From positions 1 through 51,508 of the forward strand of contig JAZUIB010000040.1 in NCBI GenBank assembly GCA_045642025.1: a stretch of DNA of 51,508 nt. Reading direction: 5' to 3'. Below, in pieces: positions 32,533-41,313 of the stretch. Under the pieces are notes generated by a model that worked only from the letters and a program-made list of their open reading frames with translations, was not told the origin of the DNA and did no database searches. Every line of letters begins with the position of its first letter. Positions within the stretch are counted from its first letter, which is position 1. Origin of the DNA: Equadaptatus sp045642025 (lineage in GTDB: Bacteria > Synergistota > Synergistia > Synergistales > Synergistaceae). Position numbers and translations under genes: made by a program.

Positions 32533-34527
32533 TTAAACTGCTGAAGCAGTTTTTGCCTTGTAACTTTGATAAACATAGATAAATACAAGCACAGCAATTC
32601 CCGGTATATCTGTTTTGGTACCTGGTATCATTAGAAGCATTGCCCCTGCCAGAGCCACTGCGCGCAACAACCATGAAAGTTGTGTTTTATAGTAGCCAAT
32701 CGTTGCCATTGCAAGAAGAAATACTCCTACAAGCGCAGACACAACAGCCTGAATTGTCGGCAGGCATTCCGCATCAATGAAGAGAAGCATCGGATTGTAA
32801 ACATATACAAATGGAACTATAAAACCTGCAAGTGCAAGTTTGAATGCTGTAAGTCCTGTTTTCATAGGCTCTGAATTCGCTATTCCTGCACCTGCATAAG
32901 CAGCCAGAGCTACAGGAGGTGTCAGGTCAGCTGCAATTCCAAAGTAGAACACAAACATATATGCAGCTTTTGCCGGTATTCCAAGTTGTAAAAGGGCTGG
33001 AGCAGCCATTGCGCTGGTAATAATAAAGTTTGCAGTAGTAGGAAGACCTGTGCCCAAAATAATGCTAGTTATCATTGTGAAGATCAGCGTGAGAAGTAGG
33101 CTTCCGTCTGCAAGTGAAACTATTGTATTGGCAATCCTGAGTGCAAGACCGGTAAGTGTACTCATGCCAACTATTATGCCTACAGTAGCACATGCACATG
33201 CGACACTGATCGAACCTCTGGCTCCGCTTTCAAATGCCTCTTTAAGACGTGCAGGGGTAAGCCTTGTATCCTTACTGAGCCATGAAAGGGCAAAACTTAT
33301 AATAATCCCCCAGAACGCTGCCATAAGAGGTGTATAGCCGACGACAAGAAGATAAATTATTGCAACTAGCGGAAGAAGAAGGAATCCTTTTTTCTTCAGC
33401 AGTCTCCATACAGACGGAAGCTGCGAAAGCGGAATTCCTTTAAGCCCAAGACGAGAGGCTTCAAAATGCACCTGCACCATAACGGCAAAATAATAAAGGA
33501 GTGCAGGAACAGTAGCTGCTAAAGCTACTTCAAGATAGGGAACCCCCAAAAGCTCTGCCATAATAAATGCCCCTGCCCCCATAACAGGTGGCATTATCTG
33601 TCCTCCGGTAGATGCAACTGCTTCTACCGCACCTGCGAACTGTGGTTCATAACCTACACTTTTCATGAGGGGAATAGTGAACATTCCGGTTGTGCAGACA
33701 TTGGCAACAGAAGAACCGGATACAGTTCCCATCAAGCCTGAACTTACAACAGCAACTTTTGCAGGTCCTCCGGCAGACCAGCCTGCTAGTGCCATGGAAA
33801 GGTCGATTATAAATTTTCCAAGTCCGGTTTTCTCAAGCACCGCACCAAAAAGAATAAACATAAATACAAATGTTGAAGAAACCTGCAACGGCATACCAAA
33901 AATACCTTCGGTTCCAAGATACATATGATTAACAATGCGTTTTATGGAAAAGCCTCTGTGCTGAAGAAGTATGGGCATATATTTGCCAAAACAGCAGTAG
34001 AGAATTGCGATAATTGCAAGTGCAGGGAGAATGGGATTGGAAACTCTGCGAGTTGCCTCAAGAAGAGCAATTATAAACAGAAATCCCATAACAAGGTCAA
34101 GTGTTGACGGCATTCCAGCCCGAAGCGATATATCTTCAAAGAAAAAGACTATATAAAGTGCTGAAGCTGCCGCTATTGCGGCAAAAACATAATCATACCA
34201 GGCTATTTTTTCATGACTGCAATGCTTCTGGCTGGCAGGATAAAGCATAAATACAAGCGCAAGCGTAAACGCAATGTGCATTGCTCCCTGTTTCTGCGCT
34301 ATAAGCTGACCAAAACCTGATGTGTAGAAATGGAAACAGGACATTGCTACTGCTATTACTGTTATCAAGAGAGCCGCCCAACCCGCAGGCACACGGAAAC
34401 GAGACTCTGTATCAAATTTTCTCATCAGCTTGCCAACATCAATTTTTTCGTTATTCTCACTTATTGTTTTAACAGTTTCTGTCAATATAACTCTTCCTTC
34501 CGCTATATCATCCGAATTGTCTGACAA
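32533..34527 (-). CDS. TRAP transporter fused permease subunit (4TM-12TM)
   Basis: Up to 664 residues with about 17 membrane segments; a small DctQ-like part (residues about 50-175) is fused to a DctM-like large subunit. FGAVLEKTGLGKFI, GTVSGSSVANVCTTG, GGQIMPPVMGAGAF and GTGLPTTANFI are characteristic of TAXI-type fused permeases. It imports substrate from the TAXI receptor using an ion gradient, probably Na+. The frame opens with TTG 34527 without a ribosome binding site; TTG 34485, preceded by AAGGAAG at 8 bases, is a better-supported start. A promoter at 34583-34610 precedes it. Confidence 0.92.
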   Translation of the reverse strand: MSDNSDDIAEGRVILTETVKTISENNEKIDVGKLMRKFDTESRFRVPAGWAALLITVIAVAMSCFHFYTSGFGQLIAQKQGAMHIAFTLALVFMLYPASQKHCSHEKIAWYDYVFAAIAAASALYIVFFFEDISLRAGMPSTLDLVMGFLFIIALLEATRRVSNPILPALAIIAILYCCFGKYMPILLQHRGFSIKRIVNHMYLGTEGIFGMPLQVSSTFVFMFILFGAVLEKTGLGKFIIDLSMALAGWSAGGPAKVAVVSSGLMGTVSGSSVANVCTTGMFTIPLMKSVGYEPQFAGAVEAVASTGGQIMPPVMGAGAFIMAELLGVPYLEVALAATVPALLYYFAVMVQVHFEASRLGLKGIPLSQLPSVWRLLKKKGFLLLPLVAIIYLLVVGYTPLMAAFWGIIISFALSWLSKDTRLTPARLKEAFESGARGSISVACACATVGIIVGMSTLTGLALRIANTIVSLADGSLLLTLIFTMITSIILGTGLPTTANFIITSAMAAPALLQLGIPAKAAYMFVFYFGIAADLTPPVALAAYAGAGIANSEPMKTGLTAFKLALAGFIVPFVYVYNPMLLFIDAECLPTIQAVVSALVGVFLLAMATIGYYKTQLSWLLRAVALAGAMLLMIPGTKTDIPGIAVLVFIYVYQSYKAKTASAV

Positions 34528-34582
34528 TTACAACTTATGATTATGACGACATTCGTTGCACTTTTAAACTTTATAGCCAATA

Positions 34583-34610
34583 ATTATACACAATAGTCTG
34601 ACAATTTCAA
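34583..34610 (-). promoter_or_regulatory. Promoter of the TAXI-TRAP operon
   Basis: On the minus strand TTGAAA (34605-34610) and TATAAT (34583-34588) are separated by 16 bases. It lies 56-98 bases before the two candidate starts of the permease gene. Confidence 0.6.
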
Positions 34611-34704
34611 GTATAAAATGCAAATATGGCGTATAGTACACTATTTACATAATTTTCATGCCAATTCGCACAATTTTAAAACTACAGAAAGCCCAAGTAT
34701 TATT

Positions 34705-35346
34705 TCATTTTCTACAGATTTCAATTGATTTAGATGATCCAATACGTGTTGCACCTGCGTTTATGAGCTTTTCCGCAAACGCTCTATCGTGTATTCCGCC
34801 TGCAGCCTTTATACCGAAATTTTTGCCTAGAATTTCTCTCATAAGTACAACATCTTCGACCGTTGCCCCTGCAATAGAAAACCCCGTAGAGGTTTTCGCA
34901 AAATCTGCGCCAGCTTCTTTAATTATCTTGCACGCAAGGATTTTTTCTTCACGTGTCAACAGGCTAGTTTCAAGAATAACCTTAAGTACGATACCGTGCA
35001 ACACCCTTTTAACAGCTTTAATATCATTGAGCACATATTCGACATCAGCGTCTTTAAGTTTACCAATATTTATTACCATATCTATTTCTTCTGCACCATC
35101 AGTACAGGCTTTTGCCGCCTCAAAAGTTTTAGTTTCTGTTGTATTGGCACCAAGCGGAAATCCACATACTGCACAAACCTTTACCCCACTGTCTTTAAGA
35201 AACTTAGACGCAAGCGGAACATTACATGGAGTCACACATACTGCGGCAAAACCATATTGTTTGGCTTCCGCGCAAAGTTGTCTAATATCCTGCTCTGTTG
35301 CATTAGGTTTAAGATTGGTATGATCGATAAATTTTGCAATTTCCAT
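34705..35346 (-). CDS. deoC: Deoxyribose-phosphate aldolase
   Basis: A 213-residue (beta/alpha)8 aldolase. IDHTNLKPNATEQDI opens the protein; LKVILETSLL holds the Lys of the catalytic pair, and ADFAKTSTGF holds the Schiff-base Lys. GIKAAGGIHD follows with the second essential Lys. It splits 2-deoxyribose 5-phosphate into acetaldehyde and glyceraldehyde 3-phosphate in deoxynucleoside breakdown. ATG 35346 was preferred to a GTG at 35370 that lacks a ribosome binding site. No other deo gene is near; it follows a GNAT gene by about 40 bases. Confidence 0.94.
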   Translation of the reverse strand: MEIAKFIDHTNLKPNATEQDIRQLCAEAKQYGFAAVCVTPCNVPLASKFLKDSGVKVCAVCGFPLGANTTETKTFEAAKACTDGAEEIDMVINIGKLKDADVEYVLNDIKAVKRVLHGIVLKVILETSLLTREEKILACKIIKEAGADFAKTSTGFSIAGATVEDVVLMREILGKNFGIKAAGGIHDRAFAEKLINAGATRIGSSKSIEICRK

Positions 35347-35386
35347 AACCTTACGCCCAAAATGTTCCACTAGAAAACATTAATAA

Positions 35387-35869
35387 TTAATCATTGACTA
35401 GCAAAAGTTGCAGCTGTTGGAAGACATGAGATTTTCCACATATTTGCAACAAAGATTGACCACACGGCTCAGCACCCATATTTATATAGAATTCTTCTGT
35501 AGTTTCATCGCAAAGTATCTGCAATTCTTCCGCGCCGACTTCTTCTGCCATTTCACAGGCACTAAGAAAAAGCATCTCCCCTATTCCAGCACCCATATAA
35601 TCTGGCACGACACACAGATAACGCAACCAGTATTTATCTGCACTACTTTCTAAAACATAGAAACCGAGTATTTCTTCTGTTTCTATGTTTTCAGCAACAT
35701 ACGCAATATTGTTTTCAATAAGAGAGGGCTTAATATCAAGAATTTCTCTTAATTCATTCAGTCTGTTAGAATCAACCCCGGAATATTTTTTTGACTGCCA
35801 TGCAATATCACTTAATTTCTCAGAATCTTCAGTGATTGCCAGACGTATTCGAACCTCATCATCCAACAT
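35387..35869 (-). CDS. GNAT-family N-acetyltransferase
   Basis: A 160-residue acetyltransferase. The N-terminal IRLAITEDSEKLSDIAWQS is the usual GNAT helix 1 entry, and YLCVVPDYMGAGIGEMLF is motif A, with the Q/RxxGxG/A acetyl-CoA pyrophosphate loop (here MGAGIG). The substrate is unknown; the fold covers amines, amino acids and protein N-termini. GGAG lies 10 bases before ATG 35869. It sits in a minus-strand run after the RocB-like and C45 hydrolase genes, with a 48-base gap. Confidence 0.85.
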   Translation of the reverse strand: MLDDEVRIRLAITEDSEKLSDIAWQSKKYSGVDSNRLNELREILDIKPSLIENNIAYVAENIETEEILGFYVLESSADKYWLRYLCVVPDYMGAGIGEMLFLSACEMAEEVGAEELQILCDETTEEFYINMGAEPCGQSLLQICGKSHVFQQLQLLLVND

Positions 35870-35917
35870 AAAATATCTGCTCCTTTATCGTTATTTCCGT
35901 TTCTTGTCCATACTCTG

Positions 35918-37531
35918 TTACTTTACTTCTTTTGAGAGTTCAGAAACAAATTCTTTCATCAGCTGCGGCAGGATATCAAGGGAATAATGCAAATTGAGAT
36001 ATTCATCATTGCGATGCGGATTTTCACCAGAGGGACCTAAATTTACGACAGGCATACCAAGCTGCATCATAGCATCAAGTGGCATAGCATAAATTCTGTC
36101 TCCACCAGGAAGACTTTTTTTATAACTGTCAGCATCATTTTGTGACACTCTGCCTCCTACATAGCTTAAATCACAGAGTCCTGCAAACCAGCCCACCTCT
36201 TTAAGTTCCACAGCATATTTTTCTTTTGCTGTGCATATAAGATTTCTGGCTGCTCTAACAACACTGTTGTCACGTAGCTCTCCGCTGTAATCACTTCTTG
36301 CTGGAAGCCACGGAGGCAGAAAGAAACATACAACATACGGGTCTTTAATTTCTGACATTACTGCAAGTTTATCAACTATTTTCAGACCACGTACTCGCAT
36401 ATCACCTGCTGGCAACAAATTTATGAACTTTTTCATAATAGCATCAAAATTTTTACCTGTCTTACTTCTGGCAATTTTTTCAAGTTCGAAAAGTGTCATT
36501 ACAGCAACTGACGGTATTCTAAACTCAGCACCTCTATATCCTAGGGATCGGAGTTTCCTGCATGAAACCGCAAGTTGTTCAGAGCTGTTTTTTATTGCAC
36601 TACCAGCAATAATTTTCATTTTTGAGAGTAGCGTTTCCGGAGTATCGTTCGTGACGAAACAATTGAAATATGCATATGCTCTGTCTGGAATGGTAACACT
36701 ATACTTATCATGCATTGTTTTGGCTTCAAGACATATCCATGAGGTTTCACAAAATTCTTCAAACGGGTCTGCAAGAACAGGATTGCATTCAGCACTTGAA
36801 ATAATATTGGAGATTATCAGTGCAGCTGAAAAACCTTTGTAACATGCATTCACATGTTCTGATACTCCATGTGCGTAAAAAGCCGGCATAAGTTTACCCA
36901 ATGTACCCAAATAAATCATGGCACCTTCTTTATCAGTACAACCAGCCTCACCAGGCTCTGTATCTATTGCACACAGATAATCCAACCCTTTGGTTTTCTT
37001 AAGTCCCGCAAGATAAGGCAACACGCCTCTCGCACCTGCAGAACTATTTTCTTCGTCACCGACAAAGACAGCAAGAATATTAACATCAAAAAGGCTGTTG
37101 TCTTTTGCGAAGTCTTCTACAAAAAGCGCATTGAGGGCAACACCAGCTTTCATATCCATTACTCCGCGCCCATAGAGCCTGTTACTGTTTTTGTTTTCCA
37201 TTTCTCTGCCAAGTTCATCACAGTCAAATGCATAATGTTTCAGTCGCCCATAACATTCATTTGCAACGACATCGATGTGAGATATTAGCACTATTGTACG
37301 TTTAGTTTTCTTTTCAGCCGCCACAAACGTAACTAAAGCTTTTAGATCATATACCGACCCTTCCAGCGGAGTTTCAATAATCTGGAGATTACCTGGATTC
37401 TCTTTAAAATACGCAAGTTCTGAAAAACGTTTGTAAAGAAACTCCACAGGAAGTGTTTCATTTTCACTTTCTGTGATACTGGGGATTTTCACAAGTTCCT
37501 TAATAAGTAATAAAAGTTGTTCTCTTTTCAA
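35918..37531 (-). CDS. RocB-like M20 family metallohydrolase
   Basis: A 537-residue M20 peptidase/deacylase of the RocB type. VLISHIDVV supplies the first metal His-Asp, YGRGVMDMKAGVA the bridging Asp, and FVGDEENSSAGARG the catalytic Glu. LCAIDTEPGEA gives a later metal acid. RocB-type proteins are linked to arginine and ornithine use in some Firmicutes, but no activity is established and no arginine gene is present. ATG 37531 is four bases after the preceding C45 gene stop, so the two are translationally coupled. Peptide or acyl-amide hydrolysis is a fair inference. Confidence 0.85.
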   Translation of the reverse strand: MKREQLLLLIKELVKIPSITESENETLPVEFLYKRFSELAYFKENPGNLQIIETPLEGSVYDLKALVTFVAAEKKTKRTIVLISHIDVVANECYGRLKHYAFDCDELGREMENKNSNRLYGRGVMDMKAGVALNALFVEDFAKDNSLFDVNILAVFVGDEENSSAGARGVLPYLAGLKKTKGLDYLCAIDTEPGEAGCTDKEGAMIYLGTLGKLMPAFYAHGVSEHVNACYKGFSAALIISNIISSAECNPVLADPFEEFCETSWICLEAKTMHDKYSVTIPDRAYAYFNCFVTNDTPETLLSKMKIIAGSAIKNSSEQLAVSCRKLRSLGYRGAEFRIPSVAVMTLFELEKIARSKTGKNFDAIMKKFINLLPAGDMRVRGLKIVDKLAVMSEIKDPYVVCFFLPPWLPARSDYSGELRDNSVVRAARNLICTAKEKYAVELKEVGWFAGLCDLSYVGGRVSQNDADSYKKSLPGGDRIYAMPLDAMMQLGMPVVNLGPSGENPHRNDEYLNLHYSLDILPQLMKEFVSELSKEVK

Positions 37532-37535
37532 AAAA

Positions 37536-38636
37536 CTAGACCTCTCTTGGGCGCAAAAGCACTTTCATGTCAATATATATCCAATCTTGAAGTCCAGGAA
37601 TTTTAAACCAAAGCATAAATTTACCAGGCTCTGCGACAAGTTGATATATTGTTGTGTCGTTGGTTGCACCGCCATTTTCTACCTTTGTATCCATAATCCC
37701 CTGCATGATTGATGTATCTATTGCACCTTTAAAATGCTTAGCAAGCGCAAGGAGATTATCTCTTCGCGATACAGTCTGCATGGATTTTGCATCGTCGGGA
37801 TGCGGCAACCCCCAGCAAGACTCCGTAAAATGATTTGTAAGAACAGTTAAACCAGGGCGGCTATGCGTCTTACGCATATTAACTCCAAAAGTCGGCCATT
37901 CATAACATTGGGCGATCTGCCCATCTGTCACACCGATAATATATGCAAAATTTGCCTTGGTTGTCTGGAAAAAACGTTCTATATCAGCAAGACTTGCACA
38001 ATCAAACATACATTCCAAAAGCTTAACCACAGAAGGAATCCTATTATCAAACGTCAGTGAACCACCAGAAAAAGCTCCGTTGTTCAGTTCCATAAATATG
38101 CCTTTTTCGTTCATCGCGCTGACAGCGTATATTTCTCCTGCCAGTCCTACGGTGACTGTTGAGAGCGCGCCGTCTGCGGGGTGAAATGCCACAAAGACAA
38201 GATTATTCGCGACTGTTTTGAACCACTCGCAATAGTCATAATTTCTGCCGTAAATGAGAGCATCGGACGCATAATCTCCCCATACGGCAATCCCTGCGCA
38301 GCCCGGCTGTATTTCCGCAGTAAACGCGATAAATTCTACGGCGTTTATAAGTTTAAGTTCATCAAGTTCAAGTCCTGAGGTTTCCGTCATGCCTTTGAAA
38401 AATTCCTTGAGTCGGAAAGGATACGCCAAGTAAAGTTTATCTGCTGTTTTAATCGCAGCTTCTTTGCCGCCGGCATCATTGAACACTTTGTCGCAGATTG
38501 CTCTTTTATACATATCTTTTAACTCGGCAGACAACAGGGCGCCGTACTGCCGCCCCATCTCATGCCACGTGCCGTTAAGATCGACTACAGGTGTAATCCC
38601 GATGTAAAATTTCGTCCCCTTCTCAAACTGCTCCAT
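37536..38636 (-). CDS. C45-family (Ntn-hydrolase) acyltransferase/amidase
   Basis: A 366-residue protein of the peptidase C45/penicillin acyltransferase-like family. Gly-Cys in EIQPGCAGIAVWG is the expected autocleavage site; Cys would become the N-terminal nucleophile. YGRNYDYCEW, FMELNNGAF and NDTTIYQLV are further family blocks. No signal peptide is seen. Members hydrolyse or transfer amide-linked groups, including acyl side chains. ATG 38636 follows AAGGTGG by six bases; the open frame up to 38681 crosses a promoter-like TATAAT. It is first in the run to RocB-like M20, GNAT and deoC, and divergent from rsmG. Confidence 0.85.
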   Translation of the reverse strand: MEQFEKGTKFYIGITPVVDLNGTWHEMGRQYGALLSAELKDMYKRAICDKVFNDAGGKEAAIKTADKLYLAYPFRLKEFFKGMTETSGLELDELKLINAVEFIAFTAEIQPGCAGIAVWGDYASDALIYGRNYDYCEWFKTVANNLVFVAFHPADGALSTVTVGLAGEIYAVSAMNEKGIFMELNNGAFSGGSLTFDNRIPSVVKLLECMFDCASLADIERFFQTTKANFAYIIGVTDGQIAQCYEWPTFGVNMRKTHSRPGLTVLTNHFTESCWGLPHPDDAKSMQTVSRRDNLLALAKHFKGAIDTSIMQGIMDTKVENGGATNDTTIYQLVAEPGKFMLWFKIPGLQDWIYIDMKVLLRPREV

Positions 38637-38718
38637 AAAGGTCCACCTTCTTTTTGCCGTTTGTGTTATCATATTATACACTTGTTGGGGGAATTATGCC
38701 CGTTTTGGAGTGACCGGA

Positions 38719-39411
38719 ATGGAAAATTTTAACTTTTTTGAGACTTCTAAGGCTGAAATTGCCGAAAAAGAGACCCTGCTTCGCAAATACGCGCGTCTTT
38801 TGCTGCAGGCAAATGAAATCGTACGGCTCACCGGTCCTTCAGATGAGGAAACGCTGTGGAACGAACATATCGCGGACTGCGCGGCCGCGCTTCCGCTTCT
38901 TCCACAGGAGGGGAAATTCATCGACGTTGGAACAGGCGGCGGTCTTCCAGGATTAGTTTTTGCGATATGTCGCCCTAACGCACACATCACTTTGCTAGAC
39001 AGCATAGCAAAAAAATGCGCGCTTGTCGAAAAAATGGCAGCCGCGCTCTGTCTAAAAAATGTTGCCGTTGTCTGCTCGCGTTCCGAAGATTTTGCAAAGA
39101 CAAACATGGAAAAATTCAATATCGTTACGGCGCGTGCTGTATGCGCAACAGGAACACTTGCCGAATATCTTGCCCCGCTAACAAGAATAAAAGGCAAAAT
39201 AATCGCCTTCAAGGGTCCGCGCGTTGTTAACGAGATTAACGAAATAGGGACAAAGTGGCAAAATCTCGGTCTTTCATCGCCGAAACTTATGCCGTACACG
39301 CTCGGCGAAGCGAAGCATTTTCTTGCCGTGTGGGAAAAAATATCACAGACACCGAAAGGCATACCGCGCCGCCCGGGCATGGCGGAAAAATTTCCATGGT
39401 ATAAAAGGTAG
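38719..39411 (+). CDS. rsmG: 16S rRNA (guanine-527-N7) methyltransferase
   Basis: A 230-residue RsmG/GidB. FIDVGTGGGLPGLVFAI is the SAM-binding motif I, and LLDSIAKKCALVEKMA follows with the acidic ribose contact. VTARAVCATGTL holds the family RA motif. It methylates G527 in 16S rRNA; the family is often near replication origin genes, but mnmG is not here. ATG 38719 has GGAG eight bases upstream; a GTG at 38710 overlaps this site. A stable hairpin at 39424-39459 ends the transcript. Confidence 0.94.
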   Translation: MENFNFFETSKAEIAEKETLLRKYARLLLQANEIVRLTGPSDEETLWNEHIADCAAALPLLPQEGKFIDVGTGGGLPGLVFAICRPNAHITLLDSIAKKCALVEKMAAALCLKNVAVVCSRSEDFAKTNMEKFNIVTARAVCATGTLAEYLAPLTRIKGKIIAFKGPRVVNEINEIGTKWQNLGLSSPKLMPYTLGEAKHFLAVWEKISQTPKGIPRRPGMAEKFPWYKR

Positions 39412-39423
39412 CGAAACAAAATC

Positions 39424-39459
39424 AAAAAGAGCAGGCAGAAAATCTGTCCGCTCTTTGCG
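39424..39459. terminator. Hairpin terminator between rsmG and the RNHCP gene
   Basis: AAAGAGC pairs with GCTCTTT, and inside it GGCAG/CTGTC extends the stem with two single-base bulges. The plus-strand tail is only TTTG, so termination could favour the minus direction, where a longer A/T flank follows (TTTTTGATT). Confidence 0.55.
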
Positions 39460-39477
39460 CCATAATCTCACGAAATA

Positions 39478-39903
39478 CTATTTCAGTCTTCCTTCACCGC
39501 CCATCAGTCTTGTCAGTTCTTCCAGTCTTTCAATCGGAAACGGCGGATGGGCAAGCGGTTTCAAAGCAATCGACATAAGTTTTAAAGGATTGTCATCAGC
39601 AGCAATCCTGTTTGCGTTCAGCGCTCCGCATTTCTTACAGCGATGAATTATCGCCCACTCTCCGTTCTTGCGTACGAATACCGCCACAGGTTCCATATAT
39701 CCGCCGCAATTCGATGCTCTGTCTCCGGGCTCAATGTCGACGTGCAGGCTGGTAAGACAGTTGGGACAGTGATTTCTGTGTCTGCTTCCCGCTCCCTCAG
39801 GGAAAACCTCTCTGTCGCAGACCTTGCACACAAAACTCTCTTTGCAGGCATGAGTTTTGTAATAGCCTTTTTCAAATGTTTTTCGTTTATTTTCTCTGTT
39901 CAT
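39478..39903 (-). CDS. RNHCP-domain zinc-binding protein
   Basis: A 141-residue protein that carries the eponymous RHRNHCPNC motif, with three further Cys pairs: CKVC, one SNCGG and HRCKKCGALN. Together these look like two zinc ribbons. The RNHCP family is small and uncharacterised. GGGAGG lies seven bases before ATG 39903; a start five codons upstream overlaps that site. It is a single gene on the minus strand, convergent with rsmG. Confidence 0.85.
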   Translation of the reverse strand: MNRENKRKTFEKGYYKTHACKESFVCKVCDREVFPEGAGSRHRNHCPNCLTSLHVDIEPGDRASNCGGYMEPVAVFVRKNGEWAIIHRCKKCGALNANRIAADDNPLKLMSIALKPLAHPPFPIERLEELTRLMGGEGRLK

Positions 39904-40036
39904 TGTGCGACCTCCCAATTTTATCCGGTAATTTGGAAGGCTCGCGATGAGATTGTTTTTCGCAAACCTTCCGGTCAGCGCACAATCTTCAAAGTGTTGT
40001 TATTCAAACAGCATTCTCCTTAAATTAATTTTGAAA

Positions 40037-40405
40037 TTACTTGTTTATCGTCAGCAGTATTATTCCCGCAAGTATAAAGCCCATTCCGCCCAAACGGTAA
40101 ATTGTTATATTTTCGCGGAAAACAAAATAGCCGACTGCAAGAAGTATCAGATAAACTATCGCGGACATCAACGGATAGGCAAAAGTCAGCTCGGAACGCG
40201 ACAGCGCCGCTGCCATGAAAAAGAATGATATTCCGAACATCGAAAATCCGAACACTATCCACGGATTGAGCAGAATTTTCAAAAACGCCGAGATTATTCC
40301 GCCGGAAAGCAGATCGCTTCCGCCGTACGCGTGTTTCATAACCGTGCTTCCCATCGCGTTGGTACAGGCTGAAGCCGCTATAAGCATGAAAGATATTTTA
40401 TCCAT
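40037..40405 (-). CDS. Small SMR/EamA-type flippase, ArnE/ArnF-like
   Basis: A 122-residue protein with four predicted membrane helices (about 4-22, 40-65, 74-94, 100-120), the size and layout of SMR proteins. Its place as last gene after arnD points to the flippase that moves undecaprenyl-phosphate-L-Ara4N across the inner membrane. Enteric bacteria use an ArnE/ArnF heterodimer; only one such gene is seen here, so a homodimer or a partner elsewhere is implied. GGTG lies 7 bases before the ATG. Sequence alone would also fit a general EamA/SMR transporter. Confidence 0.7.
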   Translation of the reverse strand: MDKISFMLIAASACTNAMGSTVMKHAYGGSDLLSGGIISAFLKILLNPWIVFGFSMFGISFFFMAAALSRSELTFAYPLMSAIVYLILLAVGYFVFRENITIYRLGGMGFILAGIILLTINK

Positions 40406-40422
40406 TGTTCTTCACCGTAATT

Positions 40423-41313
40423 CTAATCTGTTATTTCTTTCTGAACAGCAAGCGTGCCTGCACGGCCGACAAGATTGCCCATGACCACTTCGCATTTCGG
40501 AAGCGGCGCTGTTTTTGCATACTGTCCGAGCGTGAAAAATTCCGTGTTGCTCTTTTTGCAAAGCGTTAGAAACCTGTCAAGCACTCCGGCTTTTGAAATA
40601 CCTTCCATTTCCGCGTGTACCGTCACAACGTTCCACTCTTTGTCCATGCCTTTGTACCATATTTCAGGTATCGTTTCGTCATTTACGCCGGGCAGTCCGT
40701 AAATCTCGTCCATTGTCGGAAGCGTTGACGGAATCTGAGGCACATTATATTCTGTACCCTCAAACACAGGCATAAACGGCGCATAGCCGCGAACGTCGCT
40801 TGCGAAGTCAAGCCTCAGCTCCTGTTCAGCGGAAAGCACCGTGTGCGAAAGCTGCCAGCCCGGGGCCGCAATAGATTTAGCCTTGCAGCCGCAGATTTCC
40901 TGATACAACCTTGAAGCCTGCTCAAAAAGCCCGAGATATTTTTCTTTAGAAATTTTTGCAAGGCAGTCCTGAACGTAAACGTGATCCCACGCGTGAATGC
41001 CGACTTCGTGACCTTCGTCAAATGTGCGCTTTACTATGTCAGGATTTTTCGGGACAATCAACGGCGCGGGAAGCAGCGTGCCGTACAGCAGCGTTTTGAT
41101 GCCGTAGGTTGACGGCGCTTTTGTACGCAGCATTTTTGAAATAAAACCTTTGCGGAAAATTCTGCGTATCGCTTTTCCGGAATTGTCGGGACCGAAAGAA
41201 AAATATATGCTTGCCTTAACATTGTGCTTCGAAAATATGTCAAGCATGCGCGGCACACCTTCAATGTAGCCGCGAAGCGTATCAACGTCAACCTTAACGG
41301 CAAGCCTTGTCAT
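40423..41313 (-). CDS. arnD: 4-deoxy-4-formamido-L-arabinose-phosphoundecaprenol deformylase
   Basis: A 296-residue polysaccharide-deacetylase (NodB) fold protein of the ArnD type. VKVDVDTLRGYIEGVPR with the metal Asp opens the protein, KASIYFSFGPDN follows, and GHEVGIHAWDH contains the metal histidines. KSIAAPGWQ and TVHAEMEG close the active site. ArnD removes the formyl group from undecaprenyl-P-Ara4FN, an essential step before transfer to lipid A. Its start overlaps the upstream decarboxylase stop by one base (TAATG), and the flippase-like gene begins 17 bases downstream. Confidence 0.92.
   Translation of the reverse strand: MTRLAVKVDVDTLRGYIEGVPRMLDIFSKHNVKASIYFSFGPDNSGKAIRRIFRKGFISKMLRTKAPSTYGIKTLLYGTLLPAPLIVPKNPDIVKRTFDEGHEVGIHAWDHVYVQDCLAKISKEKYLGLFEQASRLYQEICGCKAKSIAAPGWQLSHTVLSAEQELRLDFASDVRGYAPFMPVFEGTEYNVPQIPSTLPTMDEIYGLPGVNDETIPEIWYKGMDKEWNVVTVHAEMEGISKAGVLDRFLTLCKKSNTEFFTLGQYAKTAPLPKCEVVMGNLVGRAGTLAVQKEITD

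Noticed and set aside
34658..35323. 221-codon open frame opposite deoC
   Set aside because: Nearly coextensive with deoC, which has clear catalytic motifs; composition is low-complexity Ser/Ile/Pro typical of an antisense reading.
38694..39425. 243-codon open frame opposite rsmG
   Set aside because: Antisense to rsmG, which has a complete SAM-binding motif; Ser/Phe/Ala-rich composition without family features.
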